Part shown: piece by piece, positions 8,733 through 17,721 of the stretch | Numbering within the stretch: the first letter of the stretch is position 1 | Layout: every line of letters begins with the position of its first letter | Assembly: GCA_020341775.1 (NCBI GenBank) | Contig: CP070835.1 | Location: 1,826,717-1,890,716, forward strand | Origin: Candidatus Bathyarchaeota archaeon | Lineage (GTDB): Archaea; Thermoproteota; Bathyarchaeia; Bathyarchaeales; SOJC01 | Length of the DNA stretch: 64,000 nucleotides | Direction of reading: 5' to 3' | Position numbers and translations under genes: made by a program | The notes under the pieces: model-generated | The model's database searches: none | What the model was told of the DNA's origin: nothing | The model's input: only the letters and a program-made list of their open reading frames with translations

Positions 8733-8945
8733 GTGAAAGCGAGTCTAGATGCAAAGGAGTTTGCGAGAAAGCAGAGCGCGTTTAGAAACCTGAAGGTAGC
8801 TGCACGAGATACAGTCCCGCCTACCAGCAGCGATCGCTTGACTGCATATTACAACGATCTCGGAGCCAAGAAGGCGAAGCTGGAAGCGGAACGCAAAAAA
8901 GCTGAAACAGCAACAATATTAAGCCATCACGCCCTATTCCGATAG
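8733..8945 (+). CDS. Small charged protein, first gene of a small-protein operon
   Basis: About 70 residues, highly charged, with a helical C-terminal half (LGAKKAKLEAERKKAE). No known domain is recognised. The Shine-Dalgarno sequence GAGGTGA at 8720-8726 is 6 bases before GTG 8733, which is preferred over GTG 8727. It is followed at 15 bases by another small helical gene on the same strand, so an operon is likely. Confidence 0.5.
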   Translation: MKASLDAKEFARKQSAFRNLKVAARDTVPPTSSDRLTAYYNDLGAKKAKLEAERKKAETATILSHHALFR

Positions 8946-8960
8946 GACGGGAAAGAAGAA

Positions 8961-9347
8961 ATGTTAGAACGGAAGGCGAAAAATCGAGAAAAAAGTTCTA
9001 AAGAAGAAGCAGAGGAGGTTAAGGAAATCCTCAGTGCAGTCTCCACTGAGATTCCAGCGCTTATCAAAAATATTATTGCCAGTGTCTTCAGCGAAGAGGC
9101 CGGACGAAACATGGGAAAGGCTGCAGCCGCCTTTTACAAGGAACTGAAAGATAGCGGGTTGCCCAACGACCTCGCTCTAAAAATGACTGAGGACTACATG
9201 AAAACCTTTACGGGGTTTGGCGACATTTTGAAGAGGATTGGCAAGGTAGGCTCCTTGTCTCCAGCGATTCAGGTGAAGATTGAAGACAAAATTGCGGAGA
9301 AAATGAAAGAGAAAGGCTTGGCAGAATCGGACAAGGAAGAGAGGTAG
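8961..9347 (+). CDS. Small helical protein of unknown function
   Basis: A 128-residue, all-helical, acidic/basic protein with a central conserved-looking segment (MTEDYMKTFTGFGDILKRIG, about 78-97). There is no signal peptide or membrane span. It sits between two other small genes on the same strand (15 bases after the first, 31 before the third). The group may act together, perhaps at the membrane, because the third member has a hydrophobic segment. No family is recognised. Confidence 0.6.
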   Translation: MLERKAKNREKSSKEEAEEVKEILSAVSTEIPALIKNIIASVFSEEAGRNMGKAAAAFYKELKDSGLPNDLALKMTEDYMKTFTGFGDILKRIGKVGSLSPAIQVKIEDKIAEKMKEKGLAESDKEER

Positions 9348-9378
9348 GTTTTGCACCTTTATTGATTGGGGGTTCAAT

Positions 9379-9606
9379 TTGCGGATAGGAACAGCCCTCA
9401 GCTTTCTCCCACGTATCTTCTGGCTATGCTCTCATCTATTTTGGATATTAATCACTTTGGACTGGAAAGTGAGAAAAACAAGAAACGCCTTTGAGAGAGA
9501 GCTTATCCGTCAAGGACTCTCGCGTGAGGATGCTAAACGACTCAGTAGGCAGATTAAGGATGCCAAAGATAACGTGATGAATCTGCTTTTAAGACCCCGC
9601 ATGTGA
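9379..9606 (+). CDS. Small single-span membrane protein
   Basis: A 75-residue protein with an N-terminal hydrophobic segment (about 5-28; RIFWLCSHLFWILITL) and a charged helical tail containing a REDAKRLSRQIKDA motif. It is likely anchored with the tail in the cytoplasm. It starts at TTG 9379 after a GGGGGTT stretch. Last gene of the small-protein operon; its role is unknown. Confidence 0.5.
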   Translation: MRIGTALSFLPRIFWLCSHLFWILITLDWKVRKTRNAFERELIRQGLSREDAKRLSRQIKDAKDNVMNLLLRPRM

Positions 9607-9622
9607 CGTGCGAGGTTGTATA

Positions 9623-10627
9623 TCAGCTTTTCCAGTTTTTCAGATCAACATATATCTGAGAACAGCATTGAGACGAGAAGGAGATGTCGTAGCCGAGAGA
9701 CTCCGCAAGTTTTACTGCTTCGTCCGTTGGGAAAGCGATGGCATTTACTCCTGCCCGCACAGCTAAGGCATCCGTTTGTTTCCGATGGGTTCCTTTTGGC
9801 CTCATGCAGCCTAGTACTACTGGTGTGGATGGAGCCATGAGTTTGGCAGCTGCAAGCACTTTGCCTATTTCGTCGGATGTAGGAGGCGGAATTTTTTCCA
9901 TAGGAGTGCCGCGTATTGGCATGAAGGCAATCACTATTATAGCTGACGGAGGGTAGTTGGAAATCATTTTTAGTGCGTGGAATTCACCTTTTAATTTGCC
10001 ATAATGAAGGCCGACGAGCACGTGTGGTATAGTGGGAATTTTGGCTTCATACAGCGTTCGTAACGATTTTTCGTAGTCCGCTACGGTGAGGTTGAGATTG
10101 TAGATTTCCTTGATTGTTTCGTCTGAGCCAATCACATCGATCAAAGCAGCGTCGATTCCGCTGTTCTTCAACTGCTCTGCTACGTCCTTTCGGATGATGC
10201 CTGTATGTACAACGAGAGTTAATCCCGTTTTGTGTTTGATCTCAGTGAGGGCATCCACGAATCTGTCGAGGGGCACTGAGCCATCTGGCATACACCCTCC
10301 GCTGATCAAGCATCCTACTGCTCCTTTGTCCATGAGGTTTCTGCAGAGGTTCACAAGTTTTTTCGGTGTCAAAGCAGAATACATGGTGTTTAGGACGATC
10401 CCGCTGCAGTGCTTGCATTTTAATGAACACGTGGCGCCTGTTATGGAGATTGAGGGGAACGCTGTTGGCGAGGAGCAGTAATGGGCTGTCTTGTAGTAAA
10501 GGAAGCTGGGCGCATAGAAGCGGATTTTTCTGCCAAAATGCTTCAAGTTTGCCATCCGCGCTCTTTCTATGGCCACTTGAAGCCCTTTCTTGTCAGCTCT
10601 CAACAACTCTTCACAGTTCACAAGCAT
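9623..10627 (-). CDS. Radical SAM protein, biotin-synthase-like (COG1856 type)
   Basis: About 334 residues. The radical SAM motif CX3CX2C is present (CSLKCKHC, about residues 67-74), followed by a glycine-rich CLISGGCMPDG and a TIM-barrel. The cysteine-rich tail (SSQCCSQIY) may bind a second cluster. It resembles archaeal uncharacterised biotin-synthase homologues (COG1856). Related archaeal radical SAM enzymes act in pairs as lipoyl synthases (LipS1/LipS2), but no partner is in this window, so that role is only a possibility. ATG 10627 is preferred to the TTG at 10630. Confidence 0.78.
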   Translation of the reverse strand: MLVNCEELLRADKKGLQVAIERARMANLKHFGRKIRFYAPSFLYYKTAHYCSSPTAFPSISITGATCSLKCKHCSGIVLNTMYSALTPKKLVNLCRNLMDKGAVGCLISGGCMPDGSVPLDRFVDALTEIKHKTGLTLVVHTGIIRKDVAEQLKNSGIDAALIDVIGSDETIKEIYNLNLTVADYEKSLRTLYEAKIPTIPHVLVGLHYGKLKGEFHALKMISNYPPSAIIVIAFMPIRGTPMEKIPPPTSDEIGKVLAAAKLMAPSTPVVLGCMRPKGTHRKQTDALAVRAGVNAIAFPTDEAVKLAESLGYDISFSSQCCSQIYVDLKNWKS

Positions 10628-10774
10628 CAAATCCCATGGCAGTAAGTAAACTCGGTATTCTCTGATTTATAGGATTCGAGTCTCAAGGGATAGAAGCCCA
10701 TTTTACCTGGAACTCTGATGTTGATTGGAGGTTTCTATCAAGTTTTTTAAAGGGCCACTACAAATAGTGCTTTC

Positions 10775-11272
10775 ATGAAGCAACAAAAGCTTTTCAGGCT
10801 TCTTCGAGAGATGCTGAGGAATTCTAAGAGAAGCGATAGGGAAATCGCCAAGACTTTGAATGTTTCACAGCCCACCGTCACGAGAACACGTGCCTACTTG
10901 GAAAAAGAGTACATAAAAACCTACACGGTTATTCCAGATTTTGTGAAACTTGGCTATCAAATTTTGGCCTTCACCTTTGTTAAAATGAAGACGTACCCAT
11001 CGATGACTGACGCTGCAAACATAGTTCAACGGGCGGCTGAGTGGACAAGCAGGCATCCAAACGTGGTTTTTGCTGCTGACGGTGAGGGATTTGGCAAGGA
11101 CATTATCATGATGTCGTTTCACAAGAACTACGCGCTCTACAGCGATTTCATGCGAACATTCGCAATGGATTGGGGAGAACATTTAGGTGAATTTGGCTCG
11201 TTCCTTGTGAGCATTGGTTCAGGGTTCAAGATGAAACCTTTTGATCTCAAATATTTGGCAGACGACTTGTAG
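10775..11272 (+). CDS. Lrp/AsnC-type transcriptional regulator
   Basis: A 165-residue protein. The N-terminal helix-turn-helix (REIAKTLNVSQPTVTRTRAY, about 22-41) is followed by a beta-alpha domain of RAM type (ILAFTFVKMKTYP and later). The C-terminal half departs from typical amino-acid-binding Lrp proteins. A TATA-like TTTTTTAAAGG at about 10743-10753 lies some 25 bases before the ATG, so the mRNA is probably leaderless. It is transcribed divergently from the radical SAM gene. Confidence 0.78.
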   Translation: MKQQKLFRLLREMLRNSKRSDREIAKTLNVSQPTVTRTRAYLEKEYIKTYTVIPDFVKLGYQILAFTFVKMKTYPSMTDAANIVQRAAEWTSRHPNVVFAADGEGFGKDIIMMSFHKNYALYSDFMRTFAMDWGEHLGEFGSFLVSIGSGFKMKPFDLKYLADDL

Positions 11273-11400
11273 GACTCCGTGAAGAAACCTAGGAAACGCA
11301 AGGCATGCACGGGTTTGTAACGGCGTATTTAGTCAACTGAGGTCGTCTTTACGGGATTTCTCGCGTTCAGCTAGTTTAGTTCCAGACGCGTATCGGGTTT

Positions 11401-11961
11401 CTAGGCGCGACAGTCTTCGCAGAGAAATTCGCCTTCTGCCTCTTTCAGTCGGCTCGACCATTGTCCGCACCGATCGCAGTAGCCAGCCATGGGGGATCCT
11501 TCCGATATTTCCTCTAGATGTTCGTTTTCGATTCGGGTTTTTTCTTGTATTGTTTCTATGAGTTCAGGTGTCACAGCTAAAACATCTTTGCTTGAGATGA
11601 TGCCTACTATGTCACCTTTGTAGATTACGCCTAGTCTTCGCACATCGAGTCTACTCATCTGCCTAGCTGCGTTGGTGAGTGTTTCGTCAGGGTTTATTGT
11701 GATTAGCGGTGCGGTCATGACCTCCTTTGCCTTTAATTTGCTTGGCAGCTTATTCTTCGCTAGGACTCGTGTTACTAGGTCTCTCTCAGTTATTATTCCT
11801 AAAGGGCGCCCAGTTTTGTCGGTGACTATTATGCAGCCCAATTTTTGCATTTCCATGAACTGCGCGACCTTATCTATGGCCTCTTCTTCGCCAACTGTGA
11901 TGACTGGACTTGACATGACGTCTTTGACAAGCATTCGCGTCCTCAAACCGATTTCAGCCAT
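11401..11961 (-). CDS. CBS-domain pair protein with C-terminal zinc-ribbon-like tail
   Basis: Two CBS repeats (about residues 8-65 and 75-130; VKDVMSSPVITV, GIITERDLV, AKEVMTAPLITI, GIISSKDVL) would bind adenine nucleotides. A short helical linker and a four-cysteine tail (CDRCG near 161-165, CEDC near 181-184) follow, the latter probably a small zinc ribbon. Such proteins act as energy or nucleotide sensors; the partner is unknown. Confidence 0.85.
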   Translation of the reverse strand: MAEIGLRTRMLVKDVMSSPVITVGEEEAIDKVAQFMEMQKLGCIIVTDKTGRPLGIITERDLVTRVLAKNKLPSKLKAKEVMTAPLITINPDETLTNAARQMSRLDVRRLGVIYKGDIVGIISSKDVLAVTPELIETIQEKTRIENEHLEEISEGSPMAGYCDRCGQWSSRLKEAEGEFLCEDCRA

Positions 11962-12131
11962 GACGATTCCTCGTTCATACGTGAATAACGGGAAGGTTTA
12001 TTAAAATGCTTTGGGTCGCCGAAAGAGTTTGGCCGGAACAGAGTGTTGCAGAGTAAGTAGTGCTCCGACCTGGAACAACGTTCTGTCCAAGCGCCATTGC
12101 CAAGCCTAGCTTTTTAGTTGCTTTGGGTGGC

Positions 12132-12168
12132 GTCAGGGCGTTCTCAACGCTTGGGCTGCTCTGACACA
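12132..12168 (+). ncRNA. Possible H/ACA-like hairpin (weak)
   Basis: GTCAG (12132-12136) can pair with CTGAC (12161-12165), enclosing an inner GCGTT-CTC-AACGC hairpin (12138-12150) and an unpaired stretch. An ACA lies directly after the lower stem. This resembles half of an H/ACA guide fold, but the stems are short. The whole 253-base gap between the CBS and VIT genes is unusually GC-rich for an intergenic region and otherwise holds only the VIT promoter. Confidence 0.15.
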
Positions 12169-12214
12169 TCGCACGCATAGACACAACACATATATCTTTC
12201 GTTTGCATGCATGC

Positions 12215-12772
12215 ATGGAAAAAGTGTGTACAATGAAGGAAAACGCGGAGCGTCCCGAAAATTATCGTTTGGAGGGGGTTGCCTTTGGTCTGGCAGATGG
12301 TTTAATTATGTGCTTAGGTTTGATCATAGGAGTCGCTGAAGCTACTTCGCAAACCAATTTGGTGGTAATCACTGGAATAATCGGCGGTTTCGCTAACGCG
12401 TTTGGGAATTCTATTGGGTTCTTCATGTCCCAATCGGCGGAGAGGGCGTTGCAGATTCACGAAACTAAAGAACACGGGTCGCTGACTAGGATCCACTCCA
12501 AAAAGGAGGTGTTGATAAACAGCTTTTTTGCTTTCACTTCGACGATAGCCGCCACGCTAGTGTTGCTGTCGCCGTTCACATCTTTTTCCATGGACAACGC
12601 AGTCATCATAACTTTCATCCTTGGGATTGCGATGGCATTTATCTTGGGAAGTTATATCGGCAAGACCAGTCATGAAAGTCCTTACAAAACGGGAGTCAAG
12701 TACGCTCTTCTTGCAGTGCTCGGAGCCGTGATCTCGCATTACATTGCCGATGTTATTCAACTAATACAGTGA
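12215..12772 (+). CDS. VIT1/CCC1-family transporter
   Basis: About 185 residues with the VIT family start (LEGVAFGLADGLIMCLGLIIGVAEAT) and four to five membrane segments. Vacuolar-iron-transporter proteins move Fe2+ or Mn2+; short archaeal forms are untested. TATA sequence ACATATAT at about 12187-12195 lies roughly 25 bases before ATG 12215, so a leaderless start there is preferred to TTG 12203. The start overlaps a TGCATGCATGCA palindrome (12204-12215). Confidence 0.82.
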   Translation: MEKVCTMKENAERPENYRLEGVAFGLADGLIMCLGLIIGVAEATSQTNLVVITGIIGGFANAFGNSIGFFMSQSAERALQIHETKEHGSLTRIHSKKEVLINSFFAFTSTIAATLVLLSPFTSFSMDNAVIITFILGIAMAFILGSYIGKTSHESPYKTGVKYALLAVLGAVISHYIADVIQLIQ

Positions 12773-12792
12773 CCATGGGGATATTGCAGAAT

Positions 12793-14823
12793 TCACCTGG
12801 TTTTAATGTTACTTATGTTCCCATTTCCAAAAGGGATGAAGCTCTGGATCTCTTGGGTCGAGATCGTGTTGATGGCCTCCCGAAGGCTCGGGGGGGCCTT
12901 TTCTGCTAATGTGTGCCTTATTTGGTGCGCTAATCTGCTGCTTGAATGATCGCCAGGAACGATCTCCACAAAAATGTCGGTTTTATCCTTGACGGCATTT
13001 ATTGGTCCTCCAGTTAAAGCAGGAGGGGTTGTTCGAAAGTCGATGCCTATGGCGACGCGTAGCGGCACTTTCCGCACGTAGTTCTTCTTGCCGCGAATCA
13101 TGAATGCTCCTTTTTTTAAGTGTTCACCAGAAGGAGGGCTTTTACTCACTTGTTCGGGGTGGACCCAATAAACGTCGATGGCGCTGAATTTGGCTTTCCA
13201 AGCTCGTGAGTGGGTGGCTGCCAGCTGAGCTGCTTCGCGTATTGATTCTTGAGAAGGCGTTCGCCCTTCTGTTTTTAACAGAACAAACGGAGCTCCCGCG
13301 ATGTCGGCGTGAAAGACCAAGTCGTGAGATGCGGTATGTTTTTTGATTAGCACTTCGTTTGTGACGGCGTCTTTGCCTCCGACAGTTAAGAAATCCTCTG
13401 AGGTGTGGAACCACCAGAATTTCTCAAACCAAGCTCGCTTCCGTTGCTTCTTAATAGGCTGGGCAGCTTCCCCGGTTAACCGTTTTTTGTGCTGCTTCAA
13501 CTCCTCAATACGATTCAGGGTTTCTTGTATCGCCTTTTCCGTGCCCGTAGTTTTCCGTCGGGCTTTTTTAGCTTGTTCATAGTAGGTTGCGGCGTTTTCT
13601 TGAATCGACTTTCGAAGATTGAGCGAGAACACTGAGTCTTCGATGGAGAGGTGGAGGGCTACGTTTCGTGTGTCGAAAGATTCAAAAAACGTGGAAGGCA
13701 CTTTTCGGTTTTTCTTCTCTGCTTCTAGGCGTGAGACGATTTCGCGCCACGTCCTTCCCTTCTTTTTCTCTTTCATGATTCTTTGGCGAAGAGTCTGCAG
13801 AATTGTAAAATGGACGTAAATCTGATCTCCAATCTTTCTCTTTCGCTCGGCTTGCCGCTTCATTTCTATCAGTGACTTCTGCTGTTCACGCAGGATTCTC
13901 CGCTGCTTGTCGATCTTCTGTTTAACTTCTTGAGCAGCATCTTCAATTCGGCTTTCAACCACCGTCTTTGCATAGTATTCATCTAATGCTTCATTGAAGC
14001 TTTCAAATTGTTTACACTCATAGTTTTCATATTGTCTTAAATGAAACGGCACTCGGTCAACCGCTTCTTCATCTGTGTCCACTATTATGCAGGGTTCAAG
14101 CTTTCCGGGTTCGAGATAGCTGAGGATGTCTGTTAATGCTCGAAAAATCTTGTCAAAATCGTGGCGCTTCAGTGAGCTGCATTTTTGGTGTTTGCTAATG
14201 TTGGCACGCAGAAGTATTTCTTCCGCGTACATACCGCTGATACTTAGATACCTTGTCAGCGCTTTAACTACTTCTAAATTATTAAATCTGGCCAGGTGGG
14301 GCAGATCGGAACGTGTGAGGGTTCGAGGGTCTTTTCCGCTGGGAGGTGCTTGTTTGAAGGGTTCTCCTCGCAGTATGTTTCGGTCGCGCATTCTCTTGAA
14401 TGTCAGAGCTTGCCGCGTTGTGCCTTGGGGGTCAACAAGTATTATGTTGCCGTCTCCGAAAAACTCTGAGATCAGCCGGAATTCTCCTTCTCTCGTTTTC
14501 ACCGTGATAGCTACGATGCGGTCGAATTCTCGTTGGCAGATTTCAGTAATTACTCCGTTTCTTAGGTGTTTGCGAAGAGCCATGCAGAAGGTTGGCGGTT
14601 GTGGCGGCTTCTTCAACAGATAGGAGGTTATATGAATGCGTCTACCTGGTTCGATTAGCAGGTTCAAACTTGGTCGACTGCGTTGCCGAAGTTTCAAAAG
14701 TAGAATTCTCTCTTTAAGTTGGTAAATGTTTTGAATGTGAGCATCTTTGAGTTGCTCTCGAAGCTCGAAGACAATTGCAGCTAAGTCGAAGCTTGTGAGC
14801 GTTTTTTGCACGATTTTTCCCAT
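12793..14823 (-). CDS. rqcH: RqcH/NEMF/FbpA-family ribosome quality control protein
   Basis: A 676-residue protein in the NFACT layout: NFACT-N (about 5-200; MALRKHLRNGVI, FGDGNIIL), a helical middle with coiled coils (about 285-440) and NFACT-R (about 470-590; FWWFHTSEDFLTVGGKDA, ASHDLVFHADIAGAPFV). Rqc2/NEMF/RqcH binds stalled large subunits carrying peptidyl-tRNA, and bacterial and archaeal members can add alanine tails. Start ATG 14823. The stop is 21 bases from the convergent VIT gene end. Confidence 0.92.
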   Translation of the reverse strand: MGKIVQKTLTSFDLAAIVFELREQLKDAHIQNIYQLKERILLLKLRQRSRPSLNLLIEPGRRIHITSYLLKKPPQPPTFCMALRKHLRNGVITEICQREFDRIVAITVKTREGEFRLISEFFGDGNIILVDPQGTTRQALTFKRMRDRNILRGEPFKQAPPSGKDPRTLTRSDLPHLARFNNLEVVKALTRYLSISGMYAEEILLRANISKHQKCSSLKRHDFDKIFRALTDILSYLEPGKLEPCIIVDTDEEAVDRVPFHLRQYENYECKQFESFNEALDEYYAKTVVESRIEDAAQEVKQKIDKQRRILREQQKSLIEMKRQAERKRKIGDQIYVHFTILQTLRQRIMKEKKKGRTWREIVSRLEAEKKNRKVPSTFFESFDTRNVALHLSIEDSVFSLNLRKSIQENAATYYEQAKKARRKTTGTEKAIQETLNRIEELKQHKKRLTGEAAQPIKKQRKRAWFEKFWWFHTSEDFLTVGGKDAVTNEVLIKKHTASHDLVFHADIAGAPFVLLKTEGRTPSQESIREAAQLAATHSRAWKAKFSAIDVYWVHPEQVSKSPPSGEHLKKGAFMIRGKKNYVRKVPLRVAIGIDFRTTPPALTGGPINAVKDKTDIFVEIVPGDHSSSRLAHQIRHTLAEKAPPSLREAINTISTQEIQSFIPFGNGNISNIKTR

Positions 14824-14964
14824 TGAACAACATATTGCTGGAGAGCTTTAAGGATTTACAGACATGCCCACGCCAGATTCTCTTGAAATTGTTCCGAGAA
14901 TTGGGTGGTGTTAAAACTTTAAATTTGGAGCGGCTGAATGTATTAGAAAGACAGGTTCAGTGGG

Positions 14965-15531
14965 TTGAATTTCGTGAAGCCGTTGAGCGTTATCTACTGG
15001 ATTCGCGCTACTCTAGGACTGATTATCGGAGTTGCATGTGCGCTCTACGTGTATTCTATGGTAACCGTTGAATTAACAAGCATATATACGCTGTTAACAG
15101 GTGTTTCGTTTGCGCTGCTGTTTTACATGGCCACATATTACCTCATTAAGAGCAAATATTTTGGACGAGTAGAGAAGCAGTCAAAACTTGTTACGCAGGG
15201 AATTGGCATCTACTTTTTTGCCTGGATCGTTTCGTGGACTCTTATTGTCACTTTGTTTATGCCTTCGGTGACGGTGTACATCAATAATAGTGACGGAACA
15301 CCTGTCGAAGGGTTGGAGATGTGGGTCGTTGCAGAGACTGGCGGTGGACAGATAATTCGCAACATGAGTACTTTGACGGGGACGCTTAGGATGCCTTTGT
15401 TACCTCCCGGCACCTACATCCTCCGGTTGGGAGATAGATATGGATACATTTCCGATCAGAACGAGACATTGTCTTTAGGTTGGCTGCAGTCTGAAGGCGT
15501 AACTTTTAGTGTTCCATTGACGGGAGAATAG
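14965..15531 (+). CDS. Membrane protein with C-terminal extracytoplasmic beta domain
   Basis: A 188-residue protein with three hydrophobic segments (about 10-30, 38-58 and 75-98). The final 85 residues resemble a carboxypeptidase-regulatory-like beta sandwich (TVYINNSDGTPVEGLEMWVV, then LPPGTYILRLG). That domain should face outside. TTG start; a plus-strand TATA-like CTTTAAATTTG (about 14917-14927) lies some 40 bases upstream. Its 3' end overlaps the convergent neighbour by 26 bases. Function unknown. Confidence 0.62.
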   Translation: MNFVKPLSVIYWIRATLGLIIGVACALYVYSMVTVELTSIYTLLTGVSFALLFYMATYYLIKSKYFGRVEKQSKLVTQGIGIYFFAWIVSWTLIVTLFMPSVTVYINNSDGTPVEGLEMWVVAETGGGQIIRNMSTLTGTLRMPLLPPGTYILRLGDRYGYISDQNETLSLGWLQSEGVTFSVPLTGE

Positions 15532-15931
15532 GCGCTTCAGCGTAGTGGGCTATACTGGTTTGTCCCTCGCCACTTGTCTGGGGCTTCATGTGCTCCTTCA
15601 AGGTTTTAATGAGTAGTCGTATGTAGTCGTGCCAAGCGGAGAAGTATCCTTTGTCAAAGTCTTCGTGGAATCGGTTTTGGGTTTGGGCGAGGAATTCTTT
15701 CTTATGTTTCTGCAGTGCAGATCTGTCTCGGACGTCGAGGGCTTGGAAAAATGTGTATTGGTTGTCGTTGTGTTTCTGAGCGAGAAGCATTCCTTGCAGT
15801 GCTTTGTAGTATCCATGATTCCATTCGGTTCGCGGGGTTTTTTGTTTTATGCGTTCAAGTTGCCGTCGGGCCTGCGTGAATTGGCGTTGGTTAATGAGTT
15901 GAAAGAACCGGGTGATTTGGATTTGAGGCAT
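15506..15931 (-). CDS. Small helical-repeat-like protein downstream of radA
   Basis: About 141 residues, mostly helical, with a repeat-like first part (FFQLINQRQFTQARRQLERI, then GYYKALQGMLLAQ) suggesting a TPR-like pair, and an aromatic, charged second part. It follows radA directly. ATG 15931 avoids overlap; TTG 15940, with GGAGAGG eight bases upstream, is an alternative. Longer readings would run inside radA and look out of frame. It is probably co-transcribed with radA; a link to recombination is not shown. Confidence 0.65.
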   Translation of the reverse strand: MPQIQITRFFQLINQRQFTQARRQLERIKQKTPRTEWNHGYYKALQGMLLAQKHNDNQYTFFQALDVRDRSALQKHKKEFLAQTQNRFHEDFDKGYFSAWHDYIRLLIKTLKEHMKPQTSGEGQTSIAHYAEAPILPSMEH

Positions 15932-15944
15932 TGTTGCCAATGGC

Positions 15945-16970
15945 TTACCCTCTCCTTTTGCTATCGCCTTCTTCGGCTTCTTCGATGCCATTAGTCGTGA
16001 TTTTGAAGATGCCTTCGCCGTCTGGAAGGTAAGGGCTGCTGACAAGTCGAGCGATGCGGATAGGTCCACGGCTGGCTTTGCGAAGGTAGATGCGGGTGTG
16101 GCTAGTGTGGGCTACGACGTGTCCACCGATTGGGTGTACTGAGTCGCCGAAAAACACATCAGGTTTTGCCATGACTTGGTTGGTGACTACGGCCGTGGCG
16201 TTAAAGGCGCGGGCGAGACGAATGAGTTTGTGCATGTGTTTGTTGAGTTTCTGCTGGCGAAGGGCCAATGTTTCCCTGCCCACGTATTCGCTACGAAAGT
16301 GGCTCGTGAGGGAGTCAATGATGATGAGGCGGATGTTATTTTCTTTGATTACTTTGTCAGCGTTTTCGAGAAGAAATATCTGGTGGTCACTGGTGTAGGC
16401 GTCGGCGACGATAACGTTGCGCGCCGCTTCTCTTGGATCCAGTTGTTGGTGCTGGGCCATTTGCACTAGACGTTCTGTGCGGAAGGTGTTCTCCGTGTCA
16501 ACGTAGAGGGCTGCAGCGCCTAAACCCCCTCGTTCGGTTGGAAGTTGAACGTTGATGCAGAGTTGGTGGCAGATTTGGCTTTTGCCACTACCATATTCGC
16601 CGTAGAACTCAGTAATTGTTTGGGTTTCGAGGCCTCCTCCGAGGAGGTCGTTAAGAACCTGGCTTCCGGTTGAAAGGCGGTTGATAGTTTCACGCTGTTT
16701 CAGGAGCTCGTCTGCTCTTACAAAGGCTAGGTCTAGGCTACCGCGGGCGAGGCGGATGACATCTAACGCCTTTTTTTCGCTGATACCAGCAGGTTCAAGT
16801 TCACGAGCGGTTGCGGTGGCGAGAGATTCGATTGTGTGGAAGCCCATTTCTTGGAGTTTTTTACTGGTGGCAGGGCCCACACCTGGCAAGTCTTCCAAAA
16901 CTTCGTATTTTGGTCTACTGGGGGCTGCGGGTTCGATTGATGGTTCAGATTCGTCTTGAGTTATTGTCAT
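15945..16970 (-). CDS. radA: RadA recombinase
   Basis: A 341-residue RecA-family strand-exchange protein. The N-terminal helix-hairpin-helix domain (LEDLPGVGPATSKKLQEMGF) is followed by the FVRADELLKQR polymerisation linker, Walker A GEYGSGKS, Walker B LIIIDSLTS and a DNA-binding loop region (VVTNQVMAKPD). ATG 16970 gives the usual family N-terminus; the longer frame from 17093 lacks support. A TATA element (minus strand TTTAAATATA, near 17030) lies upstream. Confidence 0.97.
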   Translation of the reverse strand: MTITQDESEPSIEPAAPSRPKYEVLEDLPGVGPATSKKLQEMGFHTIESLATATARELEPAGISEKKALDVIRLARGSLDLAFVRADELLKQRETINRLSTGSQVLNDLLGGGLETQTITEFYGEYGSGKSQICHQLCINVQLPTERGGLGAAALYVDTENTFRTERLVQMAQHQQLDPREAARNVIVADAYTSDHQIFLLENADKVIKENNIRLIIIDSLTSHFRSEYVGRETLALRQQKLNKHMHKLIRLARAFNATAVVTNQVMAKPDVFFGDSVHPIGGHVVAHTSHTRIYLRKASRGPIRIARLVSSPYLPDGEGIFKITTNGIEEAEEGDSKRRG

Positions 16971-17117
16971 TTTTAGATTACGGTCCTCTAGGTGTGCACG
17001 CAGGACAAACAGACAATTAATGTTTAGTATATTTAAAGTGCACGAGCAAAAATGCAGAGGTTTCTGGGAGACCCAGCTGAAACTGTTTAGCAACGGTTTG
17101 GCGGTTCAGCGCATGAG

Positions 17118-17618
17118 CTAATCTACTTTTCGAAGTTTTCGTTTAGGGGCTCCACATATTGGGCAGTTTTCGGGTAATTTGCCATCTGAAACGTAACCAC
17201 AGATCGTGCAAACATAATATTCCGTCTTTCTTAGGGCGATTAAGTGGTCTAAGGCCTTCTTGTACAGTCTGGCGTGGCCTTCCTCTACGTCTCTTGCTTG
17301 TGAAAACACTAGGGCAGCTTCTTCCTCTTCATCTTCTTCTGCCTCTTTTAACATTCTGTCATACTCCACTCCAGCGACGCTTAATTCTCTTTGGAACGTC
17401 AACTCCAAATTGCTCTGCGAATCTTTAATGCTTCCTTCTAGCTGTTTGAAGTGTCTTCGCGCATGAACTTTCTCAGCTGCTGCCACGGCTCTGAATAAAT
17501 GAGCGATCTGTGGCAATTCTTCTTCTTCCGCCTTCTCTGCAAATAATTCAAGCCTCTCTGCTGCCTTGGACTCAGCTACATACGCCAAATGGACGTTGCC
17601 AGCAGTTCTATCTCTCAC
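17118..17618 (-). CDS. rbr: Rubrerythrin
   Basis: About 166 residues. A four-helix diiron domain (AESKAAERLELFAEKAEEE, HARRHFKQLE, ARDVEEGHARLYKKAL) is followed by a C-terminal rubredoxin-type iron site (CTICGY and CPICGAPKRKL). Rubrerythrins reduce hydrogen peroxide in anaerobes. GTG 17618 is chosen because AAGGTG lies six bases upstream and a minus-strand TATA (ATTTATGAG, near 17692) fits. TTG 17684 would add an untypical hydrophobic leader. Confidence 0.88.
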   Translation of the reverse strand: MRDRTAGNVHLAYVAESKAAERLELFAEKAEEEELPQIAHLFRAVAAAEKVHARRHFKQLEGSIKDSQSNLELTFQRELSVAGVEYDRMLKEAEEDEEEEAALVFSQARDVEEGHARLYKKALDHLIALRKTEYYVCTICGYVSDGKLPENCPICGAPKRKLRKVD

Positions 17619-17721
17619 ATTAAACACCTTCGCCCTAACCGTTTGAAGAAGAAGTAAAAATAGCTTTGCTGAAATGTAAACCAAAACTCATAAATCACGT
17701 AAGCTAATCAAAATAAGCCGT

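Noticed and set aside
15932-16069. Upstream extension of the gene after radA
   Set aside because: It would lie inside the 3' end of radA in another frame, and internal starts at 15931/15940 fit better.
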